Source of the DNA: Sva-07 sp963716095
GTDB taxonomy: Bacteria; Actinomycetota; Acidimicrobiia; Acidimicrobiales; Ilumatobacteraceae
Direction of reading: 5' to 3'
Assembly: GCA_963716095.1 (NCBI GenBank)
Contig: CAVQSV010000015.1
Coordinates: forward strand, 1-64,000
Length of the DNA stretch: 64,000 bases
A program made the position numbers and the translations under genes. Below the pieces are notes generated by a model. That model did not search any database. It had not been told where the DNA came from and saw only the letters and a program-made list of their open reading frames with translations. Position 1 is the first letter of the stretch; every line of letters starts with the position of its first letter. Shown here in pieces: positions 24,208 through 34,096 of the stretch.

Positions 24208-25609
24208 GGCGACTCACGACCACCCACACGGTCCGAACCAGGATCTCGATGTCGATGACGATCGACCAGTTGACGAGGTACTGCAGGTCGTAGCCGAGTT
24301 TGTACTCGGCATCGGTCCCGTAGCGGCCGTGGATCTGGGCGAGCCCGGTGAGGCCCGGCGGCAACTCGTTGCGGCGCACGTAGCCGGGTACTCGCTGCAC
24401 GATCTCCGCCACCAGCTCCGGTCGCTCGGGGCGTGGACCGACGAGCGACATTTCGCCACGGAGCACGTTCCACAGTTGTGGCAGTTCGTCGGCCCGCGTC
24501 GATCGCATCCACCGCAGGGCCGGCAACACGCGGTCGTCGTCTTCCGAGGCAAGGCGGGCGCGCCCATCGGACTCTGCATCGCGCACCATCGTGCGGAACT
24601 TCACCACGCTGAAGATTGCGCCGTCGCGCCCCACGCGGGCTTGACGGTAGAGAACGGGGCGGCCGGCGCGGATCCGCACGTAGAGCGCGACGAGGGCGAC
24701 GACCGGAACCCACAGTGGAGCGAACACGATCACGACGGTCAGGTCGAACAGCCGCTTGAGTCGAACCTTGTGCGCCGGCACGGTGTGCAGTCGCAGCGGC
24801 ACGAACGGCATCCCGCCGACCTGACGCACCGTCTTGAGCCCGAGCAGCGTCTCGCGGGCGCTGACCCGCTGCAGGAAGCCGACGCCGGCCGAGTCGAGCG
24901 AGTTGAGCGGCTCGGGATAGACCGAACCGAACGCGGTGACGTCGAGCAGCAACACGTCGGTCGCCGCGTGGTCGGTCACAGCGGAGGTCAGCAGACGTGG
25001 CGAGCCCACTCGGTCGACGACGACGGCATCGCGGTCGCTCTCGCCGAGGTGTCGGGTCGCGAGATCGATCGAGGCAGGTTCGCCGACGAGCACGACCCGG
25101 GGTGGCCCGTTGCGGCGAACCGAGAGGCGCCGACTGATGTTGCGGTTGGCGACGAGCACGAACGAGGCCAGCGCGAGGAAGACCGCCAGGTTCAGACGCG
25201 GCATCAGGTAGCGGTCGAGCACCACGAACGCCAGACCCTGGACGGCCACACCGATACCGGTGGCGAGCAGCGCTCGCGGGAGCCACGGGCGGACACCGAG
25301 GCGAGGTTCGCGCTCGTACAGCCCACTGAAGTAGTTGATGACGAGATGGATCGTGGTCGCGATCGCGAAGCCGACGAAGTAGCGAGACAGTGGGTAGGTG
25401 TCCCAGTCGAAGCTGAACCCGAATCGGACGAAGCTGATCACGATCATCAGGACGTAGAGCGACACCGCGTCGAGTACGACGAGGAAACGGAACCCGTGAT
25501 CCCACAGCCAGCTCAGTGGACGACCGAACAAGGTGACCAACCGCTCGATCGACGGCGCGAACGGGCGCGACGTCGCCTCGACCCGTTGCGTCTCCGACGT
25601 GGCTGCCAT
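24200..25609 (-). CDS. Polyprenyl glycosylphosphotransferase (initiating sugar transferase)
   Basis: A 469-aa WbaP/WcaJ-like enzyme that transfers sugar-1-phosphate from a nucleotide sugar to undecaprenyl-phosphate, the first step of many surface glycans. The N-terminal half has four or five membrane helices (FLVVLDAVSLYVLMIVISFV, YFVGFAIATTIHLVINYF, VFLALASFVLVANR) and a nucleotide-binding-like middle domain (PRVVLVGEPASI). The catalytic domain has KRLFDLTVVIVFAPLWVPVV, RQARVGRDGAIFSVVKFRTM, RADELPQLWNVLRGEMSLVG and PRPERPELV, then GLTGLAQIHGRYG. These are all hallmark residues. It is followed by an ExoA-like glycosyltransferase in the same operon. Confidence 0.92.
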   Translation of the reverse strand: MAATSETQRVEATSRPFAPSIERLVTLFGRPLSWLWDHGFRFLVVLDAVSLYVLMIVISFVRFGFSFDWDTYPLSRYFVGFAIATTIHLVINYFSGLYEREPRLGVRPWLPRALLATGIGVAVQGLAFVVLDRYLMPRLNLAVFLALASFVLVANRNISRRLSVRRNGPPRVVLVGEPASIDLATRHLGESDRDAVVVDRVGSPRLLTSAVTDHAATDVLLLDVTAFGSVYPEPLNSLDSAGVGFLQRVSARETLLGLKTVRQVGGMPFVPLRLHTVPAHKVRLKRLFDLTVVIVFAPLWVPVVALVALYVRIRAGRPVLYRQARVGRDGAIFSVVKFRTMVRDAESDGRARLASEDDDRVLPALRWMRSTRADELPQLWNVLRGEMSLVGPRPERPELVAEIVQRVPGYVRRNELPPGLTGLAQIHGRYGTDAEYKLGYDLQYLVNWSIVIDIEILVRTVWVVVSRRV

Positions 25610-25712
25610 CGCCGATCGAGGGTACTGGAGCCCATGGTTCGCTCGCTCTCATGTTGCCTCCGGCGCCTCGGACGAACGCTGCCGTCGGAGCTGCGCAGCT
25701 ACTCTTGTCGCC

Positions 25713-27260
25713 GTGTCGGCCGGAACCCCCTTGCCGGAGACGGTTCCCGCCTCCCCCGATCCTCGCGACGGCGGCGACGGCGGCGATAACGGCGAAGGCG
25801 GCGACCCGACCCTGCGGCGCCGTTGGCTCGTGCTGTTCCTGGCTCTGGCCCCGCTCGCGGTGACCTGGTCGCTGGTCAACCCGATGCTCGCCTCGCCGGA
25901 CGAGACGATTCACATCGTGCGCGCACAGAGCATCGCTGCGGGCGATTTCAGCAACCCGTTCACCTCCGACGGCCTGCCGGTGGAGGCCATCGAGTGCCTC
26001 AAGTTCCAACCGGAAGTCACCGCGGACTGCCAGGACCTGAGTTGGGGGCCGGATGGAACGCAACAAACCGGGCCAACCGGCGGGTACCCGCCGTTGTACC
26101 ACTCGATTGCGGCCATCCCAGCGCTGTTCACCTCCGGCCTGGCCGGCGCGTACCTCATGCGAATCTGGATGGCCGTCATCATCATGGCGCTGATCGCTTG
26201 GGCTGCTGCACTGGTGTCGCGTCCGGGTGCCGGCCCCTGGCCGCTGACGGGAGTGGTCGTCGCGGTCACCCCGATGGCCATCTTCTGTGTGGCGACCGTC
26301 AACCCCTCCGGGATGGCGGTGGCATCGGCGCTGCTGTTCGTCGTCGGGGCGGTGTCCGCGCTCGACAGCCGCTGGCGTGGCCGCGAGGTGGTTGCCGCCA
26401 CGTTCGTGGGAGCGTTCGGACTGGCGCTGAGTCGACGTGATGGATTGCTCTGGCTGGGCGTGCTGGCGATCGTGCTCGCACCGTTCTGGATCCCTCAGGT
26501 TCGTCAGCTCTGGTCTCGACGTACCGCTCGGTCGACGTGGACCGTGGTCGGTGTCGCCGCGGCGTTCGTGCTGGTGGCCGCTGTCTGGGGGCGGCCGACG
26601 ATCAGTCGATTCGGGCGGAGCTGGCAGGACGGCGGTGGAACGTCGTGGTGGGAGGCCGCGAAGTTCCTTCGGGGGTACCTGTCGCAGGTGGTCGGTGTGC
26701 TCGGCTGGTTGGACTCACCGATCGGCGAGGAGGCGCTGTGGGTGGCCCTGGTCATCGCCGGATTCCTCGTACTCGTGGGCATTGGGTCCGACAACCGCCG
26801 AGCTGCGCTGGCCACCACCCTCGGCCTCGTCGCGCTGTTCGTGTCGCCCGTCGTGATCGGCATGATCCAGTTCCCGTACCTGCAAGGCCGCTATCTGCTC
26901 CCGATCTGGATCGGCACGGCGGTGCTCGCCGGAGCGGCTGCGGCTCGAGGCGACACCGGTCCGCGCTTCGACCGCCGCGCAACTCGGCTCGTGCTGGGCG
27001 TGTGGGCGATCATCCACCTGATCGCAGGAATCCAGAACCTGCGTCGCTACGCCGTCGGTCGGAGCGGATCGTGGAACTTCCTGTTCGATGCCCAGTGGAA
27101 TCCTCCCACGATGCCGAATGCCGTTGCAGTGGCCGCGTACGTCGGCACCACGGTGCTTGCGGCAGGTGGGATCCTCAGGGCACTCCGCCTTGCCGATCAG
27201 CACCCGGTCGCGCCACGTCCCGAGGTGGACGCCTCGGAGCCCGCCGACGTCGACGGGTGA
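25713..27260 (+). CDS. Polytopic membrane protein, DUF2142-like
   Basis: A 515-aa protein with about eleven hydrophobic helices. After a Gly/Asp-rich N-terminus it has WLVLFLALAPLAVTWSLVNPM, then SPDETIHIVRAQSIAAGDFSN and a Cys-containing loop, then GYPPLYHSIAAIPALF. This pattern (helix, 'PxxDExxH' loop, helix) matches DUF2142 proteins and other GT-C-like glycosyltransferases, in which the loop Asp/Glu is catalytic. QGRYLLPIWIGTAVLAG near the end is also typical. The GTG at 25713 gives a sensible N-terminus. Divergent from the PGT gene and convergent with the permease. It may transfer or modify lipid-linked sugars (inference). Confidence 0.8.
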   Translation: MSAGTPLPETVPASPDPRDGGDGGDNGEGGDPTLRRRWLVLFLALAPLAVTWSLVNPMLASPDETIHIVRAQSIAAGDFSNPFTSDGLPVEAIECLKFQPEVTADCQDLSWGPDGTQQTGPTGGYPPLYHSIAAIPALFTSGLAGAYLMRIWMAVIIMALIAWAAALVSRPGAGPWPLTGVVVAVTPMAIFCVATVNPSGMAVASALLFVVGAVSALDSRWRGREVVAATFVGAFGLALSRRDGLLWLGVLAIVLAPFWIPQVRQLWSRRTARSTWTVVGVAAAFVLVAAVWGRPTISRFGRSWQDGGGTSWWEAAKFLRGYLSQVVGVLGWLDSPIGEEALWVALVIAGFLVLVGIGSDNRRAALATTLGLVALFVSPVVIGMIQFPYLQGRYLLPIWIGTAVLAGAAAARGDTGPRFDRRATRLVLGVWAIIHLIAGIQNLRRYAVGRSGSWNFLFDAQWNPPTMPNAVAVAAYVGTTVLAAGGILRALRLADQHPVAPRPEVDASEPADVDG

Positions 27261-27267
27261 GGTCGGG

Positions 27268-28077
27268 TCAGACTTCTTCGGGGAGCCGGCGGCTCATCCG
27301 AGCGAAGATCGACCAGCCGATCAGCAAGCTGACGAACGAGATCGCCACGAGGCCCAGCATCGTCGTCAGGCCCGGGGCGGCGGCGTCGTACAGGCATCGG
27401 CGGTAGACCTCGATGAAACCGTTCATCGGATTGAACTGCAGCACGTTGTTGATCCAGGCGGGCGCCTCGGTCTCCAAGAGCGTCGGCGGGTAGACGATCG
27501 GGGTGGCCCAGAACCACACCTGGACGACGATCGCCCAGAGGTAGCTCATGTCGCGGAAGTACACCGCGAGCACGCTCAGTGCCATGGCGATGCCGGTCGC
27601 GAAGATCGCGAGCAGAATCGACGTGAGCACCACGACCGGAAGCCACGGGATGAACGGACTGCCCGCGACGAGGAGGATGACGAGCAGGAGCCCGATCTCG
27701 ATCGAGAACTGCACACAGGCGTGCAGCACGTTCGAGAAGACGAGGACCTCACGGGGGAACGCAACACGGCGCACGAGGCCGGCGTTCGACGACACGGCGC
27801 CGAGGCCGAGCGAGGTGATCAGCGAGAAGAAGTTCCACGGCAGCAGGCCGCACAGGAGGAAGAAGGCGAAGCTGTCGAGACCGGAGGGGTCGCCGATCGG
27901 GGCTTGGGCACCCAGCAGGGTGCCGAAGACGAAGCCATAGATGAGGATCTGCGACAACGGGTTGAGCATCGACCACGCCCACCCGAGGAACGAGCGGCGG
28001 TACTTCGTGCGGAGCTCTCGGAGGGTGAGATTCCACAACAGCTCGCGCGAGCGGTAGACGTTGGTGACGGCATGCAT
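27268..28077 (-). CDS. Polysaccharide ABC exporter permease (Wzm/TagG-like), second copy
   Basis: A 269-aa ABC-2 type membrane subunit with six helices. The N-terminal LLWNLTLRELRTKYRRSFLGWAWSMLNPL motif is the hallmark of Wzm/TagG. NAGLVRRVAFPREVLVFSNVL is the coupling helix, and the end is GLVAISFVSLLIGWSIFARM. I chose the ATG at 28077 (MHAVTNVYRSRELL); the frame is open for another 47 codons upstream but those lack coding bias. The matching ATPase is divergent, 118 bases away, rather than downstream as in most such loci. This is the second Wzm-like gene in the window. Confidence 0.9.
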   Translation of the reverse strand: MHAVTNVYRSRELLWNLTLRELRTKYRRSFLGWAWSMLNPLSQILIYGFVFGTLLGAQAPIGDPSGLDSFAFFLLCGLLPWNFFSLITSLGLGAVSSNAGLVRRVAFPREVLVFSNVLHACVQFSIEIGLLLVILLVAGSPFIPWLPVVVLTSILLAIFATGIAMALSVLAVYFRDMSYLWAIVVQVWFWATPIVYPPTLLETEAPAWINNVLQFNPMNGFIEVYRRCLYDAAAPGLTTMLGLVAISFVSLLIGWSIFARMSRRLPEEV

Positions 28078-28195
28078 GGGCTCCGGCGACGCTATCGCCG
28101 CCCGACCGGGCACCACTGGCATGCCACTCGGCACAGGTGTCGACCTTCGGGGGTGGTTGGTTCTGTCGAGCCCATCGGCAAGACTCGCAACCGCC

Positions 28196-29410
28196 ATGAC
28201 CACCGCCCTCGCCGTCAATGAACTCTGGAAGAGCTACCGGCTCTACCACGAGCGCAACCAGTACCTCAAGGCGGCGATCCTCAAGGGCCGTCGAGCCCGC
28301 TACGAGGAGTTCTGGGCGCTCAAGAACGTCGACTTCCAGGTGCCGACCGGATCGACCTTCGGCGTCATCGGCTCGAACGGTTCCGGCAAGAGCACGCTGT
28401 TGAAGGTGATGGCCGGCATCCTGCAGCCCGAGAAGGGGTCGGTCGAGATCGAAGGCCGTGTGTCGGCGTTGCTCGAACTCGGCGCCGGGTTCCACCCCGA
28501 GTTGAGCGGACAGGAGAACGTGTACCTCAACGGTGCCATCCTCGGTCTCACCAAGAAAGAGATCGAGTTGCGATTCGACGACATCGTCGAGTTCGCTGGT
28601 CTGGCCGACTTCATCGACACACCCGTGAAGAACTACTCGTCGGGCATGTTCGTCCGTCTCGGCTTCGCCGTTGCAGCCCACGTCGAGCCGGACGTCTTGC
28701 TGATCGACGAGGTGCTGTCGGTCGGCGACGAGAGCTTCCAACGGCGCTGTGCCGAGAAGATCGACGAGTTCCGACGCGATGGTCGAACGATCGTGTTCGT
28801 CAGCCACGGCCTCGGCCAGGTCGAACAGTTGTGTCAGGACGTCGCCTGGATCGACAAGGGCGACTTGCGCATGATCGGTCCTGCCGCCGAAGTCATCTCC
28901 GCGTACCAGGGCGACAGTCACCAAGCCGAACGGGTCGAGGGCGAGCAGGGGAGCCGCTGGGGATCGGGTGAAGCCCAGATCGTCGGGGTGACCATCCGCG
29001 ATGCTGCCGGGGCGGAGGCGGCGGTGCTCAACACGCTCGAGCCGACGACCATCGAGGTCGACATCACCGCACATGCACCGCTCCAGGACACCGTCGTCGT
29101 GGTTCGTATCGACAGCCTTGCCGGCGGCACGGTCTGGGAGACGAGCACGCGTCGCAGCGGCCGCACCATCGGACTGATCGACGGCCCGGCCGGCGTCAAG
29201 GTCGCCATCCCGAGTCTCCCGCTGCTCGAAGGCGTCTATGACCTCACGGTCGGGCTGATGGACGGCAACGAAGTGCATCCCTACGATTTCTGGGAGCGAC
29301 GCATCCGGTTCGAGGTCCGCCAGTTCAAGTCGTACGACACCGGACTCGTCAGCATCCCCGCCGAATGGACGATCACCGGCGCGAGGGGTGTCGTTCAGAG
29401 CGGTTCGTGA
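28196..29410 (+). CDS. Polysaccharide ABC exporter ATPase with carbohydrate-binding C-terminus (Wzt)
   Basis: A 404-aa protein. The N-terminal ATPase has Walker A GVIGSNGSGKSTLLK, signature KNYSSGMFVRLGFAVA, Walker B VLLIDEVLSVGD and H-loop VFVSHGLGQVEQ. After residue 250 a beta-rich Wzt_C domain follows (VGVTIRDAAGAEA, IEVDITAHAPLQDTVVVVRI, VYDLTVGLMDGNEVHPYDFW). Wzt_C domains recognise the capped end of the finished O-antigen-like chain before export. The GTG/ATG at 28196 gives the usual MTTALAVNELWKSY start. It pairs with the divergent permease at 27268-28077 and leads a long row of glycosyltransferase genes. Confidence 0.93.
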   Translation: MTTALAVNELWKSYRLYHERNQYLKAAILKGRRARYEEFWALKNVDFQVPTGSTFGVIGSNGSGKSTLLKVMAGILQPEKGSVEIEGRVSALLELGAGFHPELSGQENVYLNGAILGLTKKEIELRFDDIVEFAGLADFIDTPVKNYSSGMFVRLGFAVAAHVEPDVLLIDEVLSVGDESFQRRCAEKIDEFRRDGRTIVFVSHGLGQVEQLCQDVAWIDKGDLRMIGPAAEVISAYQGDSHQAERVEGEQGSRWGSGEAQIVGVTIRDAAGAEAAVLNTLEPTTIEVDITAHAPLQDTVVVVRIDSLAGGTVWETSTRRSGRTIGLIDGPAGVKVAIPSLPLLEGVYDLTVGLMDGNEVHPYDFWERRIRFEVRQFKSYDTGLVSIPAEWTITGARGVVQSGS

Positions 29411-29435
29411 CCGTGATGTGTCTCACGGTGGGGCG

Positions 29436-32011
29436 ATGAACGCACGCCCCATCGTCTCGATCGTCGTCGTCACCTACGGCACGGGCCCGATCGTGCTCGA
29501 AGCTCTCGACGCCGTCGCCCGCAACACTCCCATCGATCACGAGGTGATCGTCGTCGATTGCCTGCCAGCCGACGCGAGCACCCGCACGTCGACGATGCTC
29601 GCCGATCGCACCGACATCGGGCTGTTCGCGGTCGACGACAACCTCGGATTCGCCGGCGGCAACGAGTACGGCGTCGAGCAGGCCACCGGGCGAGTATCGT
29701 GTGCTTTCTCAACCCCGACCTGGTCGTCGGACCCGGCTGGCTCGAACCGCTGCTCGCAGCGCTCGACGACCCGGCGGTCGGCATCGCTGCTCCGGTGTTC
29801 CTCAACGCCGACGGATCGCTGCAGGAGGCGGGCCAGCTGATCTTCAGCGACACGTTCACCGCCCCGGTCGGTGGGGTCGACGTGCTGACCGGCGACCGTT
29901 CGAACATCTTCAGCCGCGACGTCGACTACGCCTCGGCGGCATGTTGGCTCGTTCGCCGTACGGATCATGACGCGATCGGCGGCTTCGACCGGCACTATCA
30001 CCCGGCGTACTTCGAAGATGCGGACTACGCCCTCCGGATGGAAGCGAGCGGAAAGCGGACCCGGCTCGTCGCCGACGTGCCGGTGCTGCATCACCATGGA
30101 CTGGGCAGCGGCACGCGTGACGCGGCTGTCGGCCAGGTGACGCACGCACGGTTCAAGCGTCGCTGGGCCGAGCAGCTCGCCGACCGACCGACTCGGCCGG
30201 ACACCGACGCCGATGCCATCGCAGCTCGCGATCGTCTGGCCGGCACGACCACGCTGATCGTCGCCTGGTCGGCACGAGCGACCCCTTCCGAGGTGACCGC
30301 CGCGTTCGAGGGCGCGCTCGAACGAGCGTCGTCGGCGCCTCGCGATCGCATCACCCTGCTGACCGACATCGTGCCGGGACCGGCGGACGAGGCGCGAGCG
30401 CGGGCCGCCGGCCTGGAGGTGGTCGTCCCCGCACCCGAGACTCGCGACGAGGCGACGGCCTTGCGAGCCGCTGTTGCCGACGAGGTCGTGGACATCGGGA
30501 GACCGCCCACCGATCGGCGTCGGGTGTCGCCGATCACGCTGATCGCGGCGGCGGTCGTCTTCGCGGCCGGCGTGGCCATCCGATGGATCCTGTTCGACTC
30601 GCCGGCCGCGGTGATCAACGCGGACGAGGCGTACTCGCGCATCGAGACCTACGAGATCCTGCGCGGCCAGTTCCCGATGGTGCTCGGCGGCACCGTCTAC
30701 ACCCTGCCGGTCGAGGCGTATCTCTACACCCCGTTCACCTACCTGTTCAGTGGGGCCAACGTCGTGCCGTTGAAGCTGTTGAGCACGCTGTCATGGCTGG
30801 GCACGGCGATCACGTTGTTCTTCATCGGGCGGCGCCTGATCAGCGAGCGAGCCGGCCTGATCGCCGCAGCGCTGTGCTGGATCACGCCGGGGGCACTGAT
30901 GGTGCTGTCGATCACCGCGTATCCCGCCTACGCGTCCGGCATGTTCGTGGTCACGCTCGCCTTCTTCGTGGCGATCACCATCGTCGACGCAGCGCCGCCC
31001 GGACCATCACGGCGCCGCCTGCTGCTCTTCGGTGCGCTTGGGGGGTTTGCGTTCTGGCTCCACCCGATGCTGCTCACGGTGATGGTGCCGATGGGTGCGT
31101 TCGTGCTCTGGGGGGTGCGCCGCCGACTCGATGCCGTGCTCAGTGCGCTGGGTGGCGGGATCCTCGGCTGTTTTCCGTTCCTGCTCTGGAACGCGGTCAA
31201 CGGTTGGCCGTCACTCGAATCGCCTGTCGAAGTACCCGGCACCTACACCGAGCGGCTGCGCACGTTCTTCGTCGACCTGCTGCCGCGGGCGTTCGGGCTG
31301 CGCAACTTCAGCCTCGCGTGGTACGACGAGTTCTGGGGGCCGGTGCTCTACGTCGCCCTCCTCGCCACGATCGCGTTCGGACTCTGGGCGATCGCCCGTC
31401 ACTGCACGGGTCGGGGCCGGGTGGTGCTGTTCGTGGTGCTCGCTTCGGTGTTCTTCCTGATGGCGTTCCTGCAGAATCTGATCTACGCCAACGACGGTCG
31501 TTACGCCATGATCTCGCTGCCGTTCGTGCTCGTCGCCCTGGCTGCCGGGATCGACCGGTTGGCCGGCCGCCGTCCGCCGTGGCGGGCGATCGGTGTACTG
31601 GCGCTGGTGGCCACGATCTGGATGGTCGGGTTCTTCCGACCAGCGAACGAGCGCTACCTCGACGCCCGCGGCGTCGATCCGAACGCGCAACTCGACGACA
31701 TCGTCGACGTGCTCGACGAGCGGGGAATCAACCGGATCTACGGCAGCTACTGGGCGGTGCTTCCGGTCGACTTCGCCGGCGACAACCGCATCGTGAGCGG
31801 TGTCTTCCCCTTCTGGCCGATCCGGTTCCCCGACCGACAGCGCATCGTCGGAGCCACCCCGCCCGAGCAGGTCGCGGTGATCTATCTCCGTCGCGACGAG
31901 GACCCGGCGCAGCTCCTGCTGCCACTGGATCAGTACGAGCGCATCGAGATCGGCGACCGGGTGGTCTATCTGCCGCTCCCCGGGGCGTCCGCCGCGTCGT
32001 CGACCGGCTGA
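29436..32011 (+). CDS. Two-domain glycosyltransferase: GT2 fused to a polytopic GT-C-like domain, frameshifted
   Basis: About 858 aa. Residues 1-270 are a GT2 domain of the rhamnosyl type: VSIVVVTYGTGPIVLEALDA, VDDNLGFAGGNEYGVEQ, then, after a shift near 29696, VCFLNPDLVVGPGWLEPLL, SAACWLVRRTDHDAIGGFD and YFEDADYALRM. A linker follows. From residue about 365 about eleven helices follow, starting with an ArnT/PMT-like entry (IRWILFDSPAAVINADEAYS, with an acidic loop) and later YANDGRYAMISLPFVLVALA. The C-terminal 100 residues are soluble. The membrane half probably uses a lipid-linked sugar at the outer face, the GT2 half a nucleotide sugar inside. Confidence 0.82.
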
Positions 32012-32030
32012 GCTGGCAGACTGGCCCGCA

Positions 32031-32741
32031 ATGTGGCATGGACAGACCTTGGCGGTGGTACTGCCGACCTACAACGAGGCCGAGAGCATCGCCGAGTGCA
32101 TTCGCGGGTTCGAGGCGCTCGGGATCGTCGACGACATCGTGGTGGTCGACAACAACGCGCACCCGGACACCGGCGCCGAGGTCGTACCGACGTCGGCGCG
32201 AGTCGTCCACGAGGTCGTGCAGGGATACGGCTCGGCGATCCAGCGTGGCATCGCCGAGACGCTCGATGCCGACCTGGTCTGCATCTGCGAACCCGACGGC
32301 ACGTTCGACCCCGACGACATCTTGAAGCTCCTGCCGTTCACCGTCGACGTCGACGTGGTGTTCGGTTCGCGCACCGTGCGGATCTTCATCCTCAGCGGGG
32401 CGAACATGGGTCTGTTCCTCAAGTGGGGCAACTGGGCGGTCGCCAAACTGACCGAGGTGCTCTTCAACACCGTGTACCTGTCGGACGTCGGCTGCACGTA
32501 CCGGGTGCTCAACCGCGACGCCGTCGATCGGCTGCGACCCGAGTTCAGGTCCACGGGCTCGGCGTTCGGCTACGAGATGATGCTGCTCACCGTCGAGCAG
32601 CGCCTGCCGTTGGTGCAGGTGCCGGTGAAGTACCAGCCACGTGTCGGCGACAGCTCGGTCACCGGCGACAAGATGAAGGCCTTCTGGCTCGGCCTCGACA
32701 TGATCAAGATGTGCGTCCGCCGACGAGTCCTCGGTCGCTGA
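32031..32741 (+). CDS. Family 2 glycosyltransferase, DPM1-like
   Basis: A 236-aa GT-A enzyme with LAVVLPTYNEAESIAECI, VVVDNNAHPDT, GYGSAIQRGIAETLDADLVC, and the metal site EPDGTFDPDDI. VFGSRTVRIFILSGANMGLFLKWGNWAVAKL and SDVGCTYRVLNRDAV match the DPM1/GtrB-like group that makes polyprenyl-phosphate sugars. Such a lipid-linked donor would suit the membrane GT-C-like domain encoded just upstream (inference). It starts 19 bases after that gene in the same direction and ends convergent with a methyltransferase. Confidence 0.87.
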   Translation: MWHGQTLAVVLPTYNEAESIAECIRGFEALGIVDDIVVVDNNAHPDTGAEVVPTSARVVHEVVQGYGSAIQRGIAETLDADLVCICEPDGTFDPDDILKLLPFTVDVDVVFGSRTVRIFILSGANMGLFLKWGNWAVAKLTEVLFNTVYLSDVGCTYRVLNRDAVDRLRPEFRSTGSAFGYEMMLLTVEQRLPLVQVPVKYQPRVGDSSVTGDKMKAFWLGLDMIKMCVRRRVLGR

Positions 32742-32777
32742 CGTCGCGTTCGGTGCGGTGCCACCGAACGGTGCGTG

Positions 32778-33704
32778 CTAGGGGCGCAGGCACTCCCACG
32801 TGGCGAAGTGGTAGCAGGGCTCGAAACCCATCAGTCGAGACTGCTGTTCGTCGGCGACGGGCGTGAGTTCGTCGACTCGAACGTGTTCGAGGAGCGTGTC
32901 GACGTGGAAGCCGTCACCGTGCGGGTCGGGTTCTGACAGCTCGCCTCGGAGCACCTGGTCGTACTCGTCGGTGACCAGGACCGTGGTGGTGAAGCCCGCA
33001 GCACGGACGAGATCGGTGAGGTCCCACCCGAAATTCCAGAACACCGGTGTGTTGTCCGCGTGGAACTCGGGTGTTGTCGGCGCTGCCGTAGCGCCGTACA
33101 CGAGCGGCACCTGGAGGTACATGCGGCCTCCCGGGGCGATCACTCGGAACAATTCCGCCAGGGCCTGTGCGGTGTCGGGCACGTGCTCGAGGACGTGTGG
33201 CGTGAGGACGACGTCGACCGCGGCGTCCGGCAGGTCGATGCTCTGCAGGTCGAGTTGGATGTCGCCCACGTGAGCGCTGAGATCGAAGTCGCTGGTGCGA
33301 TAGGAGAACCACCGCTGCATGTACGTGCGGTATTCGCTGCCGAGGCGGGGACTGGTCTCGATCACTCGAGCGCCCTGCATCTTGCCGGAGCGGCTCGTGA
33401 AGCACCACAGGAGGAAGCGGTCGCGTGCGATCGAGCCGCACTGCGGACAGTTCGCCGACTCGGTGTGGGCCTCGCCGAGGAAGGCCGAGCCGGTCCAGCG
33501 GCACACGTTGCAGAAGCGGTCGCGCTGTTCGGTGCGTGTCGGCGGTTGCCACACCGGAGCGCTCGACGCCCACCAGTCGGCCTCGGGGGCGGCGAGTCCG
33601 ACGCGGCGCGCTGCCGGGCGCAGGGCGTCCTTGACCGGGTCGGGAACCATCTGTGCAACCCGCTGGCGCAGGGTGAGCTCGGAATCAACGTCGGGGCCTG
33701 CCAT
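32778..33704 (-). CDS. SAM-dependent methyltransferase with N-terminal zinc ribbon
   Basis: A 308-aa protein. Residues about 60-95 hold two Cys pairs (RFCNVCRWTG and ANCPQCGSIARDR), a likely zinc ribbon seen in a subgroup of methyltransferases. The Methyltransf_11 domain follows. Motif I is less glycine-rich than normal (GARVIETSPRLGSEYR), while VDVVLTPHVLEHVPDTAQAL and APGGRMYLQVPLV are typical. The C-terminus (PCYHFATWECLRP) is also seen in related proteins from polysaccharide loci. The ATG at 33704 gives the start MAGPDVDSELTLRQR; the frame is open 26 codons further upstream. Divergent from the coiled-coil gene. Confidence 0.8.
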   Translation of the reverse strand: MAGPDVDSELTLRQRVAQMVPDPVKDALRPAARRVGLAAPEADWWASSAPVWQPPTRTEQRDRFCNVCRWTGSAFLGEAHTESANCPQCGSIARDRFLLWCFTSRSGKMQGARVIETSPRLGSEYRTYMQRWFSYRTSDFDLSAHVGDIQLDLQSIDLPDAAVDVVLTPHVLEHVPDTAQALAELFRVIAPGGRMYLQVPLVYGATAAPTTPEFHADNTPVFWNFGWDLTDLVRAAGFTTTVLVTDEYDQVLRGELSEPDPHGDGFHVDTLLEHVRVDELTPVADEQQSRLMGFEPCYHFATWECLRP

Positions 33705-33775
33705 GACCCCGGAGACTAGTGGCGTCGGTGCGCGGACGGACTCTGTCGGGAGCGGGGCAGGGCTAGCCTCTCGGC

Positions 33776-34096
33776 GTGGCATCGTTCAAGGGACTCACGG
33801 GTCGAATTCGTGGCGATCAGGTCGCCGCACTGTCCGCCGAGGTGGCGGCGATGCGCGAGGTGGTCCTCAACATCAACCACGTCGTGACCCAACTCCAGGA
33901 CACGGTGAACGAACTGAATCACGACGTTCGTTCCGGGGCCGAGCAGTCGCTGCCGCTGTTCCTGGGCTACTCCGAGCGGCTCCGACTGGACGCCGACACC
34001 GCAATCGGAGCGACACAGGTCATCGAACGCCAACTCGCCCTGCTCGACGAACGGCTCGCCGCGACCGGCACGCCTGACGGATCCGCCGCACCTTGA
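33776..34096 (+). CDS. Small coiled-coil protein, unknown function
   Basis: A 106-aa protein. Residues about 12-50 and 75-98 have heptad-like hydrophobic spacing (VAALSAEVAAMREVVLNINH; TQLQDTVNELNHDVR; VIERQLALLDERL), suggesting two coiled-coil helices. There is no signal peptide or membrane segment. The GTG at 33776 leads directly, by TTGA overlap, into the family 4 glycosyltransferase, so they are co-translated. Short coiled-coil proteins in such loci can be scaffolds or chain-length factors, but nothing here proves that. Confidence 0.6.
   Translation: MASFKGLTGRIRGDQVAALSAEVAAMREVVLNINHVVTQLQDTVNELNHDVRSGAEQSLPLFLGYSERLRLDADTAIGATQVIERQLALLDERLAATGTPDGSAAP

Noticed and set aside
24147..26102. 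Minus-strand open frame (651 codons) spanning the glycosylphosphotransferase and the DUF2142-like gene
   Set aside because: Different frame of the transferase gene extended by chance into the antisense of the next gene; Arg/Pro-rich without motifs.
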